Assembly (NCBI RefSeq): GCF_001642725.1
Contig: NZ_LSUQ01000029.1
Span: 1-34,104 of the forward strand
DNA from: Ferroacidibacillus organovorans
Lineage (GTDB): Bacteria > Bacillota > Bacilli > Alicyclobacillales > SLC66
Length of the DNA stretch: 34,104 nucleotides
Direction of reading: 5' to 3'
Shown: in pieces, positions 6,932 to 15,260 of the stretch
Layout: each line of letters begins with the position of its first letter
Position numbering within the stretch: the stretch's first letter is position 1
The notes under the pieces: model-generated
Database searches by the model: none
What the model saw: the letters and a program-made list of their open reading frames with translations, nothing else
What the model was told of the DNA's origin: nothing
Made by a program: the position numbers and the translations under genes

Positions 6932-8611
6932 TTAATACGTTGCACCTTGCAAAAACTTAACGCGCTCACCCATCGGTGGAATCTCGTTACCATCAACGAC
7001 CACTTCAATGAAGACGGGCATCCCCCTTTGCGTCCACTGGAGCATCTGTTCTTTCGTTATATCGCTTATCCGGCTGACTTGATACGCTTCAATCCCGAGC
7101 GATCGCGCCACCTCGGTGAGATTGATCCGCTCCTGACTAAACTCACTTGGGCAGCGCTGATATTGAAGCATGTGCCCGTGATAGACCATGCCAAGACGCG
7201 CGTTGTTCACGACAATAAAAAGAAGGGGGATCTTTGCCTCTTTTGCCGTAAGAATTTCCATACCGTGCATAAAAAAGCATCCATCTCCCGTGATGCATAC
7301 AACGGGCCGCTCCGGTTCCGCGAGCTTAGCGCCAATAGAACTTGTGATTCCTGATCCCATCCCTCCAAAATGAATGTTGATATCAAAATCAAATCCAGGC
7401 CTCATCGTCAACTCTTGGATCGCATAGGTCATCAGTTCGCCAATATCCACGTAAAACTTCGTACCCTCAGGTGCGCACGCACCGATGCGGCGAATGATGT
7501 CACGCGTTTTAAGTGAATTCTCAGTCGATTTTGGCGACCCTTCATCGAAACTGGGGGACATCTCTTCCGCTGCCGCCGCAATTTCTTGCGTGAACGTGGT
7601 GGTCAAAGGCGGCCGCGCACCGAGTTTTTCAATCAGCAGCGAAAGTATGGGTTCGATGTGCCCTGTGATCGTTCGATACGGCGTGAATCCGCGCCCAAAC
7701 ACTTTCGCGTCATAATCGATGTGAATCAATCGTTTCTCGTTTACGAGTTGTTCATCCCAATTGCACGTCCCACTCTCCCCAAGACTCGAACCGATGACAA
7801 GTAAGACATCCCATTCTTTGCTATGTAAATACATAATCGCACGCTCGTGACCTGCCAACCCATAGACACCAAGACTCAAGGGATGCGTTTCTGGAAATCC
7901 TCCCTTCCCTCGCGGTGTTGTGGCGACCATCCACTGCAGTCTCTCTGCGAGTTCAAGCGCGAGACGTTTCGCTGACTTTGCTCCATAACCGAGAAGAATC
8001 GCGCCGCGCTGACCGGACTGTTGAATGATTTGTGTGATTTCTTCGACTTCACTCAGCTTGAATTGCGTTTGTATTTTTTCACTTGTATTCTTGACAATAG
8101 GATGAGAATGGATCTCAGCCATCTGCACATTGATTGGGAGTTCAACGTGAACAGGGCCCGGAATTCCTGAAACTGCCGTTTCATAGGCGCGGACAAGCGC
8201 ACCTGGCACATCGCTGGGATTGTGAACTGCAACGGATGATTTGGTGATCGACTTAAACAAAGGCGTAGCGAGGAGTTCTTGTGCCCCACCTTTGCCAAGG
8301 ATAGGTGTCGGAACCGCTCCCGTGATAAAGAGGACAGGCGTTTTTTCTGTGAATGCATTCGCACACGCGGTTAGCAGATTGGTCGCTCCCGGACCGCTTG
8401 AGCCGATGGCCAGTGATGGTCGTCCCGTAACTCTTGAGTACGCCGCGGCGATGTATCCAGCGCTTGCCTCGTGTTTGACGATCAGCGATTTTATTTCAGG
8501 AATATCGAGCAGCGCATCATAGATCGCATTGATCGATCCCGCAGGGATTCCAAATGCGTGCGTTACACCGCACTGCGCTACTTCACGCAATCCAACCTCA
8601 ATCGCTCTCAT
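6932..8611 (-). CDS. thiamine-pyrophosphate enzyme, acetolactate synthase-like
   Basis: This 559-residue protein has the three-domain layout of the IlvB/POX family. The N-terminal pyrimidine-binding domain carries the conserved glutamate E48 in VKHEASAG and GSSGPGATNLLTA. The middle domain lies at about 190-330. The C-terminal PP-binding domain has ITGDGCFFMHGMEILTAKEA followed by VVNNARLGMVYHG, the GDG...NN cofactor motif. Acetolactate synthase is the best-known relative, but no ilvN regulatory subunit or other branched-chain gene is near, so a different 2-keto acid or acyl-transfer reaction is equally possible. The ATG at 8611 has a distant AGGAG. It is divergent from the histidine kinase, with 68 bp between the starts. 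Confidence 0.85.
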   Translation of the reverse strand: MRAIEVGLREVAQCGVTHAFGIPAGSINAIYDALLDIPEIKSLIVKHEASAGYIAAAYSRVTGRPSLAIGSSGPGATNLLTACANAFTEKTPVLFITGAVPTPILGKGGAQELLATPLFKSITKSSVAVHNPSDVPGALVRAYETAVSGIPGPVHVELPINVQMAEIHSHPIVKNTSEKIQTQFKLSEVEEITQIIQQSGQRGAILLGYGAKSAKRLALELAERLQWMVATTPRGKGGFPETHPLSLGVYGLAGHERAIMYLHSKEWDVLLVIGSSLGESGTCNWDEQLVNEKRLIHIDYDAKVFGRGFTPYRTITGHIEPILSLLIEKLGARPPLTTTFTQEIAAAAEEMSPSFDEGSPKSTENSLKTRDIIRRIGACAPEGTKFYVDIGELMTYAIQELTMRPGFDFDINIHFGGMGSGITSSIGAKLAEPERPVVCITGDGCFFMHGMEILTAKEAKIPLLFIVVNNARLGMVYHGHMLQYQRCPSEFSQERINLTEVARSLGIEAYQVSRISDITKEQMLQWTQRGMPVFIEVVVDGNEIPPMGERVKFLQGATY

Positions 8612-8679
8612 CCGTTTACACGCTCCTATTCTACTGAATCAGCCGTGTATGCAATCTTAGATTGTTGGAGGAACTTTCC

Positions 8680-10833
8680 ATGAGCATAGCACAAAAATTG
8701 CTACAATTGACTGGTATGATTTATTCCAGTCAAACTGTTCTTGAAATTTTGCAGGCGATGATCGATGCGATTGCCAGCGAAATCACGTCGGCAGATTTGG
8801 TCGGTTTCTTTATTCGGGAGAATGAATCGATGTTTCGAGGAAAAGTTACGAATGTTCCTGGCGATCGCGATTTTATTCAAACATTAACCATCGATTTGCG
8901 TGAGGATCCGTTTGCGCGGCAAATCGCAGAGACAAAACGTCCGGTGTTTGTCTCCAATGTGAAAAAAGAAGCGACGATTGATCCTGTCAAACAGGAAACT
9001 CTATCCATTCAATCCATTTTAGGGTTGCCTCTGCTTGTCGACCAACACATCTACGGCATGGTTTTTGCGCACAATGTCGGAAAGCCTATGCTGCTGACAC
9101 AAGAGCAACAGTCTGTCGCTGAAACGTTTATCAATGTAGCCAGTATCGCAATCCAAAACATAGAAATTTTAAAAGCCCAAAATTTGCGGAATCAATTCTC
9201 CAACCGCATGTCTGAATGCAAATCGATTAAAGAAGTGACGAAAATTTGTTCTGACTATGTAAAACAAGTATGCGACGCGCACGCGATTGGCATTCACCTG
9301 CTTGACGTTGCGACACAGCGCACGACGGCGGTCTTTGTGTCGCCAGAAGCGCGCGTCACGCCAACGGAGTTGAACGCCCTCTACCGCGCGGGATTCGATC
9401 ACATTGAGCGACACTCCATTTTTTGGGAGGTCATAGAATCCCGCGCGTGGGTCTTTATTCCAGATACGGCGCGTGACGAGCGCGTCAATTCAACACTGTG
9501 CAAGGAATTCGATATTCAAAGTCTGCTTGTGCTTCCACTCAGAGAAAAGGATACGGTCGTCGGTCTCATGACGATTCCAGGCATTGGTGCGAGCAGAGCT
9601 TACAGAACCGATGACATTGCGATCTTACAATCCATGGCGGATACAACCGGTGTGACACTCTCCAATGTCATCCACTCGAATGAATTAGAACGACTTGTAT
9701 TGACGCGAACCGAAGAGTTACGCGAACGGAACTCTCAGCTCAAATCAAGCATTTCCTACTTGGAAATTCAAGAAGCCAGACTGCGCGGTCTTGTCAATGC
9801 GATGCCACTCTCGATTGTTCTCATCGATGAAAACGGAAAATGGATTGAAGCCAATCACATTGCTATTCAATTTTTTAAACTACAAAACGTGCACTATCGA
9901 TTCAAGACAGGAAGTGAGTTGAGCGCACTTTGTGGCGCCAATCGAGAGATCATAGAACACATGATGAATCGCAAACACCATGTGTACGACAAGAATCAAC
10001 CTTGCATCTTCACGGATGAGTATAAAAAATCTGATGGATCCATACTGGTGTATAAAACATACCTTTGTCCGATGATCCCTCAGGCTGATCAACTTCAGGG
10101 CATCATTTATATTGGCGAGGATTTGACAGAACAACGCCGGATCGAAGAAGTGCTTTATCGCTCAGAAAAGCTTGCGCTTGTGGGTCAACTCGCGGCAGGT
10201 GTCGCTCACGAAATTCGCAATCCATTGACATCCTTGAGCGGTTTCATCCAGTTGCTTAAGGAGGAAGGAGCCAACCCAATGTATTGCGATGTGATGCTCC
10301 GGGAACTTGAGCGACTCAACACCATTACCAAGGAGTTCCTTTTTCTCGCAAAACCAGCGCAGCCCAACCGAACGTACAGTGATCTTAACGCGATTCTCTT
10401 CGACGTAATCCTGCTCTTTCAAGCGCAGACCATGCTTCAGCAAATTGAATTGAATGTCGACGCGGTCCGCGATGTCCCACTTCTCTTCTGTGACGAAAAC
10501 CAGATCAAACAGGTTCTTATCAATCTGCTCAACAATGCAATCGAAGCCTTGCCATCTGGCGGCAAGGTAACCTTGTCGACCTTCTTTTCGAGCGATGACA
10601 CCCACTTTGTCGTTCGCATCAAAGACAACGGAAGCGGTATCTCAAAAGATCGCCTCAAGCGAATTGGAGAACCTTTCTATACAACAAAAGAAAAAGGAAC
10701 GGGACTCGGTCTCATGACCTGTTTTAAGATCATGGAGCTTCACGGTGGAGCGCTCGACATAAAAAGTGATCTGGATCACGGCACTGTCGTCGACATTCTT
10801 CTTCCATTGGTCAAACCGTCAAAAGAGATCTAG
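8680..10833 (+). CDS. orphan sensor histidine kinase, sporulation-kinase type (GAF-GAF-PAS-HisKA-HATPase)
   Basis: This 717-residue protein has no evident membrane segment. By eye it has two GAF domains (about 15-150 and 170-335), a coiled coil (about 335-365), a PAS domain (from about 367), HisKA with phospho-acceptor H510 in GVAHEIRNPLTSLSGFIQLL, and HATPase_c with N615 in NLLNNAIEALP, DNGSGIS and GTGLGLMT. The HisKA stretch, including MLRELERLNTITKEFLFLAKP, closely resembles B. subtilis KinA/KinE-type sporulation kinases, which phosphorylate Spo0F. No response regulator is adjacent, which fits that role. The start is ATG 8680 with GGAGG at 8667-8671, rather than the TTG at 8662. The input signal and partner are inferred, not seen. 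Confidence 0.9.
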   Translation: MSIAQKLLQLTGMIYSSQTVLEILQAMIDAIASEITSADLVGFFIRENESMFRGKVTNVPGDRDFIQTLTIDLREDPFARQIAETKRPVFVSNVKKEATIDPVKQETLSIQSILGLPLLVDQHIYGMVFAHNVGKPMLLTQEQQSVAETFINVASIAIQNIEILKAQNLRNQFSNRMSECKSIKEVTKICSDYVKQVCDAHAIGIHLLDVATQRTTAVFVSPEARVTPTELNALYRAGFDHIERHSIFWEVIESRAWVFIPDTARDERVNSTLCKEFDIQSLLVLPLREKDTVVGLMTIPGIGASRAYRTDDIAILQSMADTTGVTLSNVIHSNELERLVLTRTEELRERNSQLKSSISYLEIQEARLRGLVNAMPLSIVLIDENGKWIEANHIAIQFFKLQNVHYRFKTGSELSALCGANREIIEHMMNRKHHVYDKNQPCIFTDEYKKSDGSILVYKTYLCPMIPQADQLQGIIYIGEDLTEQRRIEEVLYRSEKLALVGQLAAGVAHEIRNPLTSLSGFIQLLKEEGANPMYCDVMLRELERLNTITKEFLFLAKPAQPNRTYSDLNAILFDVILLFQAQTMLQQIELNVDAVRDVPLLFCDENQIKQVLINLLNNAIEALPSGGKVTLSTFFSSDDTHFVVRIKDNGSGISKDRLKRIGEPFYTTKEKGTGLGLMTCFKIMELHGGALDIKSDLDHGTVVDILLPLVKPSKEI

Positions 10834-10848
10834 CGGATCCCTTTTGAC
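10818..10848. terminator. bidirectional intrinsic terminator between convergent genes
   Basis: GTCAAAAG-A-GATC (10818-10830) pairs with GATC-C-CTTTTGAC (10836-10848). This gives 12 pairs with one mismatch and a 5-nt loop. A/T runs at the stem base could serve both strands. It contains the stop codon of the kinase (10831-10833) in its loop and lies 11 bp from the stop of the binding-protein gene. Confidence 0.75.
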
Positions 10849-10858
10849 GGAATGGAGA

Positions 10859-11788
10859 CTAAATCAACCCTTTTTTCACGAGAAACTGATGTGCCACCGT
10901 GCTCGGACTCTCTTTTAAGACGTCGACCTCATAATTCATCTGTGTCTGCGCCGCCGTAGAAATTGTCCCCCACAGAGGCTTGAGCACCTTTGTAAGATGA
11001 TCCGCTTTGCGAACCGAATTTTTAATCAGAACAATCCCGTGATAAGGCGGAAAGAATTTTTTATTGTCTGCGAGCGGAACCTCATGCAACTTCTTGAGGC
11101 GACCGTCCGTCGAGTAGGCCATGATCGCCTGTACATCATGATGCGCCAATGCTTCATAAATCAAATTGTAGCTCATCGGCGTCACTTTCTTGAATGTGGC
11201 CCCGTATGTGCGTTCAAACCCTTTCAAACCTGTGTGATGTAGATAGGGAAACGTCGTGTCCGTCGCCATATTCCATGTCCCAAAATACTTTGCCGCCTGA
11301 GAATCGGTGGTCAGATGGTATTTTTGCGCCGTGGATTGATTGACGGCCAACGCATACGTATCTTGATACCCGAGGGATGGCGATACCCAGACACCAAACT
11401 GCTTCATCTCCTGTGTTTTTACGTATTTTGTCACCGCTTTTGGATGCCCCGCAAATTTCCCACTGTAAGACTGATGCAGCGACTCTTGAAACTCAGTCCC
11501 ATCATACCCGACATACATTTGAATCGCCCCCTGCTGCATCATCGAATGCATGAGTTGCGACGCGCCGGAGGTTTGTTTGATCGTCACATGAATATGCGTC
11601 TTCACTTCAATGAGATCCTTTAAAATGTAGTCATCAATCACAGCCTCAGAAAAATCCTGTGACGCAATGGTGATCTGCTTCGGGGCAGCCCCAAGGCTAC
11701 TTGTCGCAGACTGTACACCGCATCCCGCGAGCGCGACGGCCATGACGCCACTCGCACTTAAAATCAACCCTTTTCGCTTGTTGCTCAT
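10859..11788 (-). CDS. glycine betaine/carnitine/choline-type ABC transporter substrate-binding lipoprotein
   Basis: This 309-residue exported lipoprotein has a basic N-terminus (MSNKRKG), a hydrophobic core and the lipobox LAGC (residues 20-23), so C23 is the predicted acylation site. The mature part is of the OpuAC/OpuCC/OsmF type: ITIASQDFSEAVIDDYILKD near the start, the YVGYDGTEF region, and TPMSYNLIYEALAHHDVQAI followed by AYSTDGRL, which match the ProX/OpuCC fold. It would capture quaternary amines outside the cell for the permease and ATPase encoded just upstream. The first four bases overlap the permease stop (ATGA). The exact solute (betaine, carnitine, choline) is not decided. The riboswitch of the operon supports an osmolyte role. 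Confidence 0.88.
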   Translation of the reverse strand: MSNKRKGLILSASGVMAVALAGCGVQSATSSLGAAPKQITIASQDFSEAVIDDYILKDLIEVKTHIHVTIKQTSGASQLMHSMMQQGAIQMYVGYDGTEFQESLHQSYSGKFAGHPKAVTKYVKTQEMKQFGVWVSPSLGYQDTYALAVNQSTAQKYHLTTDSQAAKYFGTWNMATDTTFPYLHHTGLKGFERTYGATFKKVTPMSYNLIYEALAHHDVQAIMAYSTDGRLKKLHEVPLADNKKFFPPYHGIVLIKNSVRKADHLTKVLKPLWGTISTAAQTQMNYEVDVLKESPSTVAHQFLVKKGLI

Positions 11789-12456
11789 CGCTCACCCGCG
11801 CCTCCCACTCGCACGCGCAATCCGCGCGGTGTTACCCATTTTTCCAATTGCGCCATCAGAAATTCAGCTAAAAATGCCATCAAAACGGCCGGGATGGTCC
11901 CCGCCAAGACAATTGAGTTGCTGGCCATGCTAAGCCCTTGCAAAATAAGCGAACCAAGCCCTCCTCCGCCAACCAAAGCGGCCAGTGTGGCAAATCCTAC
12001 GGTAGATACTAATGAAGAACGAATTCCTGTAAGAATGACCCGAAGCGCCAAGGGAAGTTCAACAAACCAGAGTAGTTGCCATTTCGTTGTGCCCATCCCA
12101 ATCGCCGCTTCTTTTAATTCTGAAGCGACACCGTCAATCCCTACGTACGTATTCCGAACAATGGGCATAAGCGCGTAGACGAACAGTGCGACGATCGATG
12201 GAAGAACGCCGATTCCAAGCCCTAATGTAATCATTAAAACGAGCAGCGCGAGACTGGGGATTGTTTGCACCGCGTTGCTAAACCCGATAACCCACGGGTA
12301 TAACTTGCGCACGCGTGTCGCAAGAATGGTCATCGGAACAGCGATCAAGACCGCCAATCCGATTGGAATCAACACCAAGACGATCTGTTGTTCCGTCGCC
12401 CTGAGAATATGGCCTGTGTGTTGCGCAAAATACTGCAGCGTATGTTGAATCAGCAT
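11785..12456 (-). CDS. glycine betaine-type ABC transporter permease
   Basis: This 223-residue permease has about five or six membrane segments and belongs to the OpuCB/ProW/OsmW group. Typical stretches are SNAVQTIPSLALLVLMI, the coupling loop EAAIGMGTTKWQLLWFVELPLA, and FATLAALVGGGGLGSLI. The length matches OpuCB-type half permeases (about 215-220), which act as homodimers or with a second permease. Only one permease is present, so a homodimer is the simplest model. It overlaps the ATPase gene by 7 bp upstream and the binding-protein gene by 4 bp downstream. Confidence 0.88.
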   Translation of the reverse strand: MLIQHTLQYFAQHTGHILRATEQQIVLVLIPIGLAVLIAVPMTILATRVRKLYPWVIGFSNAVQTIPSLALLVLMITLGLGIGVLPSIVALFVYALMPIVRNTYVGIDGVASELKEAAIGMGTTKWQLLWFVELPLALRVILTGIRSSLVSTVGFATLAALVGGGGLGSLILQGLSMASNSIVLAGTIPAVLMAFLAEFLMAQLEKWVTPRGLRVRVGGAGER

Positions 12457-13349
12457 GAGGATCGCACCGCCTCCCCCGCTACATTCACTGTTACTTTTTC
12501 TGCAGGAGTAGCTTGTCGCGCCATTTCGCTATCTGCCCCGCAGGCATTCACGCTTCGCAAATCCATTTCTTGAAACCGCCCCAACATCCTTTGACGACCG
12601 ATGAAATTCGCGACAAACTCATCCGCCGGATTGCGTAGGATCTCGTCAGGCGCAGCCACCTGCACGATGTGCCCGCCCTTCATCACAACGATGCGATCGG
12701 CGAGGCGCAATGCTTCGTCCATATCGTGCGTGACAAAGAGAATCGTCTTTTGTACGCTACGCTGCAAACGTTTCAACTCATCTTGAAGTTGTTCGCGCGT
12801 AATCGGATCAAGTGCCCCAAACGGCTCATCCATTAGAATAATCTCTGGATTATGCGCCAACGCGCGAAGAACACCGACGCGCTGTTGCTGCCCCCCACTC
12901 AACTCGACGGGATAGCGGTCAAGATAAGTGTCCGGGTCGAGATCAGCGAGTTTCAGCAATTCTCGCGCCCGCGCGCGCCTTTGCACTTTGCCTATTCTTT
13001 GAAGTTTCAAGACAAACGAAATATTCTCCGCGATCGTCAAATGAGGCATCAATCCAATCTGTTGAATCACATACCCTAACCGCCTGCGAAGTTCAACAGG
13101 GGGATAGGAGCGAGCGTCACGTTGGTCAATCTCGATCGTTCCAGACGTCGGTTCAACCAGACGGTTTACCATGCGCAGCGTGGTCGATTTGCCACACCCC
13201 GAGGGACCTATGAGCACGACAAACTCTCCACGCTCGATCGATAGATTGAGATGATCAACGGCAACCGTCTGATCAGCGTAGGATTTTGTTAAATCGATAA
13301 AACGTAAAATCGTCCGTTCAACCCCTTTTCCGGCGCTTAGGCGCAACAA
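12450..13349 (-). CDS. glycine betaine-type ABC transporter ATPase (start uncertain)
   Basis: This ABC ATPase of the OpuCA/ProV type drives quaternary-amine import. The conserved domain begins with ILRFIDLTKSYADQTVAV and has Walker A GPSGCGKSTT, Q-loop QQIGLMPHLT, signature LSGGQQQRV, Walker B ILMDEPFGALD and H-loop VTHD. There is no full CBS pair after the ABC domain; only about 45 residues follow, so regulation by CBS domains as in OpuCA is absent. The frame is open up to a GTG at 13511, but that codon lies at the edge of the riboswitch, so I doubt it. TTG at 13349 (weak ACGGG upstream, 299 residues) is a compromise. ATT at 13310, 11 nt after AAAAGGGG, is another option. Confidence 0.85.
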   Translation of the reverse strand: MLRLSAGKGVERTILRFIDLTKSYADQTVAVDHLNLSIERGEFVVLIGPSGCGKSTTLRMVNRLVEPTSGTIEIDQRDARSYPPVELRRRLGYVIQQIGLMPHLTIAENISFVLKLQRIGKVQRRARARELLKLADLDPDTYLDRYPVELSGGQQQRVGVLRALAHNPEIILMDEPFGALDPITREQLQDELKRLQRSVQKTILFVTHDMDEALRLADRIVVMKGGHIVQVAAPDEILRNPADEFVANFIGRQRMLGRFQEMDLRSVNACGADSEMARQATPAEKVTVNVAGEAVRSSC

Positions 13350-13509
13350 ATGAATACCCGTGATCGAATCGCGGGCAATGCGTACGCTACCCACCCTTCC
13401 TGGTGGATTTCCTTGGCCAATACGCATCATTTTAGACAGACAAAAAGAAGCGTATTGAATCAATTGATGCATTGGGATTGGAAAGTAAAATGAGCGGCAC
13501 ATGGTCGCC

Positions 13510-13662
13510 ACCAGTATTCGCCTACGAGGTTAGCTGACGGATTCGGCGAAATAATACGCGCCTAAGAGCGACTGCGGGCGCAGTCCACTCTATTCACCCC
13601 ACAAATGGTTCCCCCGTTCTCCAAAAAAGGAGATTCGGCCCTTCCCGCGGTACCAAGGATAG
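13510..13662 (-). promoter_or_regulatory. c-di-AMP riboswitch (ydaO-yuaA type)
   Basis: Read on the minus strand, this holds the hallmarks of the ydaO aptamer in the right order: GCCGAATCTCC and a hairpin, ACGGGGGAACCA, GTGGGGTGAA, a GACTGC/GCAGTC hairpin, then CCGAATCCGTCAGCTAACC and TCGTAGGCG. This closely follows the B. subtilis ydaO leader. The family senses cyclic di-AMP and controls potassium and osmolyte transport and cell-wall genes, which fits the betaine importer downstream. A GTGGCG/TGCCGC hairpin with a weak U-run just past the aptamer (about 13511-13485) could be part of the expression platform. Boundaries are approximate. Confidence 0.9.
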
Positions 13663-13674
13663 TTTACTACAATA

Positions 13675-13703
13675 ACTATACCATACTCGCTAAATCTTGG
13701 CAT
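13675..13703 (-). promoter_or_regulatory. candidate sigma-A promoter (extended -10) of the riboswitch/betaine operon
   Basis: TATAGT (13680-13675) is preceded by TGG, giving an extended -10. A 17-nt spacer separates it from ATGCCA (13703-13698), a 4-of-6 match to TTGACA. It sits just upstream of the riboswitch. I see nothing else in 13704-13810. Confidence 0.55.
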
Positions 13704-13810
13704 CATGCTGGGGTTGTAATGAGGTTTCTTTGCAACGACACTCTTTTACATTCTATCTTTAATGATAAATCATAACACATACGAGCCTCATGTTGACTCA
13801 TCCATAAACT

Positions 13811-13841
13811 AAAAAAAGGCTTTCTCAAGATCGAGAAAGCC
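13811..13841 (-). terminator. intrinsic terminator after tRNA-Thr
   Basis: The perfect 9-bp stem GGCTTTCTC (13818-13826)/GAGAAAGCC (13833-13841) with a 6-nt loop is followed on the minus strand by seven T (13817-13811). It lies 18 bp past the tRNA-Thr 3' end. Confidence 0.93.
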
Positions 13842-13859
13842 CGTCAAATCAAGGTATTT

Positions 13860-13935
<76 letters not shown>

Positions 13936-14010
13936 ATATCGACAACACACATAAGATAGCACAATTGAATTTCCAAGTCAAGAACAAGTTGCATTTCATA
14001 ATTTGCACAC

Positions 14011-14029
14011 GCTCACATTCGCTGTGAGC
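14011..14029 (-). other. hairpin downstream of hfq
   Basis: The perfect 7-bp stem GCTCACA/TGTGAGC has a 5-nt loop and lies 27 nt past the hfq stop. No T-run follows on the minus strand, so it is not a classic intrinsic terminator. A role as a processing or RNA-protecting element is inference. Confidence 0.4.
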
Positions 14030-14055
14030 GGCGCGAATGCGTGCGTCGCACGTTT

Positions 14056-14304
14056 TTACGTGGTCTGATTCAGCGCCTCTGTGTCAAAACGCACATTTCT
14101 GCTCGGCGTAAAGGTTGAAACTGCGTGCTTGTAGATCAATTGCTGTTTGCCATCTGACTCGATCACAATGGTAAAATTGTCAAACGCTTTGACAATCCCC
14201 CGAATTTGGAATCCATTGACCAAATAAACGATCACTGGCACATTTTCTTTGCGAATCTGATTCAAAAATGCATCCTGAATGTTAATCAATTTTCCGTTAC
14301 TCAC
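14056..14304 (-). CDS. hfq: RNA chaperone Hfq
   Basis: This 82-residue Sm-like protein forms hexameric rings that bind U-rich and A-rich RNA (family knowledge). Sm1 is [21 protein letters not shown] and Sm2 is [11 protein letters not shown], matching the Firmicute YKHAISTI version. The N-terminal [11 protein letters not shown] supplies the RNA-binding face residues. Length is normal for the Bacillus type (about 73-85), with a short tail. The start is GTG at 14304 with GGGGG upstream, overlapping the miaA stop as GTGA. The miaA-hfq order is conserved widely across bacteria. Confidence 0.97.
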   Translation of the reverse strand: MSNGKLINIQDAFLNQIRKENVPVIVYLVNGFQIRGIVKAFDNFTIVIESDGKQQLIYKHAVSTFTPSRNVRFDTEALNQTT

Positions 14305-15260
14305 CGTGTGCCCCCCAGCGGCTGCGAGCCGCTCCGCGACTCAAACCATCCTTGTAAAACGCGATCGCGAATCATTTCCAGTATCATACCATCTTCTGAA
14401 CGATCGTACCAGTGTACGCTCTGATCGTTTCGATACCACGACCACTGACGCTTTGCATAGCGCCGACTTGCCTTTTTAATCTCGTCGATCATCGCTTCGC
14501 GCGAGATCAACCCTTCGAAAAAATCGAACACTTGCCTGTACCCAATCGCCTGCATCGAAGCCATGTCGCGACGACACCCGCGCGCGCGCAACCGTTCCAC
14601 CTCATCAAGCAATCCTTCTTCCATCATCTGCAAAACCCGTGCATCGATTCTCTGATAGAGTGCGTCACGAGAAAGAGTCAATCCAATCATAACTGAATCG
14701 TAAGGTGAATCACCTTGATTCCAGTTCTCGTGAAGCGTTTTTCCAGTGATCTCATTTACTTCAAGCGCCCGAATGATGCGCCGAAGATCATTCGGATGAA
14801 TTCTTGTTGCCGCCTCAGAATCGCGCAGCATAAGCTCCTCGTGCAATCGCTGCACGCCTTCACGCTCTGCGCGGGCAGTGAGTTGCGCCCGAAACGCCTC
14901 ATTCTCACGTGTCTCCGTAAAATCAAAATGCTCCGTGAGCGCCCGCACGTAGAGCCCCGTTCCACCAACGACAATCGGAGTCTTGCCGCGCAGCGCAATC
15001 TCATCAATCGTCTTTCGGGCCTGAACGGCATAGCGGTGCACGGTATATACCTCTGTAGGGTCTGCAACATCAATCATATGATGCACAATTCCGCGGCGCT
15101 GATTCATCAGCAGTTTGGCCGTGCCAATATCCATTCCGCGATAGACTTGCATAGAGTCTGCACTTACAATTTCTCCAGAGAGCGCTTCTGCAAGCTGCAA
15201 GCTGAGTTCCGTTTTGCCGACGGCCGTCGGCCCGACAATACAGAGAATGCGCGTTTTCAT
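14301..15260 (-). CDS. miaA: tRNA dimethylallyltransferase MiaA
   Basis: This 319-residue enzyme adds a dimethylallyl group to A37 of tRNAs that read UNN codons, the first step toward ms2i6A. Visible motifs are the P-loop GPTAVGKTE (residues 9-17), [15 protein letters not shown] with the catalytic Asp, HHMIDV, and [10 protein letters not shown]. The product feeds MiaB, encoded five genes upstream in the same cluster. The ATG at 15260 overlaps the end of the methyltransferase gene by 4 bp (ATGA). Length is normal. Confidence 0.97.
   Translation of the reverse strand: MKTRILCIVGPTAVGKTELSLQLAEALSGEIVSADSMQVYRGMDIGTAKLLMNQRRGIVHHMIDVADPTEVYTVHRYAVQARKTIDEIALRGKTPIVVGGTGLYVRALTEHFDFTETRENEAFRAQLTARAEREGVQRLHEELMLRDSEAATRIHPNDLRRIIRALEVNEITGKTLHENWNQGDSPYDSVMIGLTLSRDALYQRIDARVLQMMEEGLLDEVERLRARGCRRDMASMQAIGYRQVFDFFEGLISREAMIDEIKKASRRYAKRQWSWYRNDQSVHWYDRSEDGMILEMIRDRVLQGWFESRSGSQPLGGTR

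Noticed and set aside
13645-13662. GGTACCGCGGG on the minus strand resembles the T-box antiterminator motif
   Set aside because: No specifier stem or AGGGTGG context, and the following 130 nt match the c-di-AMP riboswitch much better; the operon is a transporter, not an amino-acid gene.
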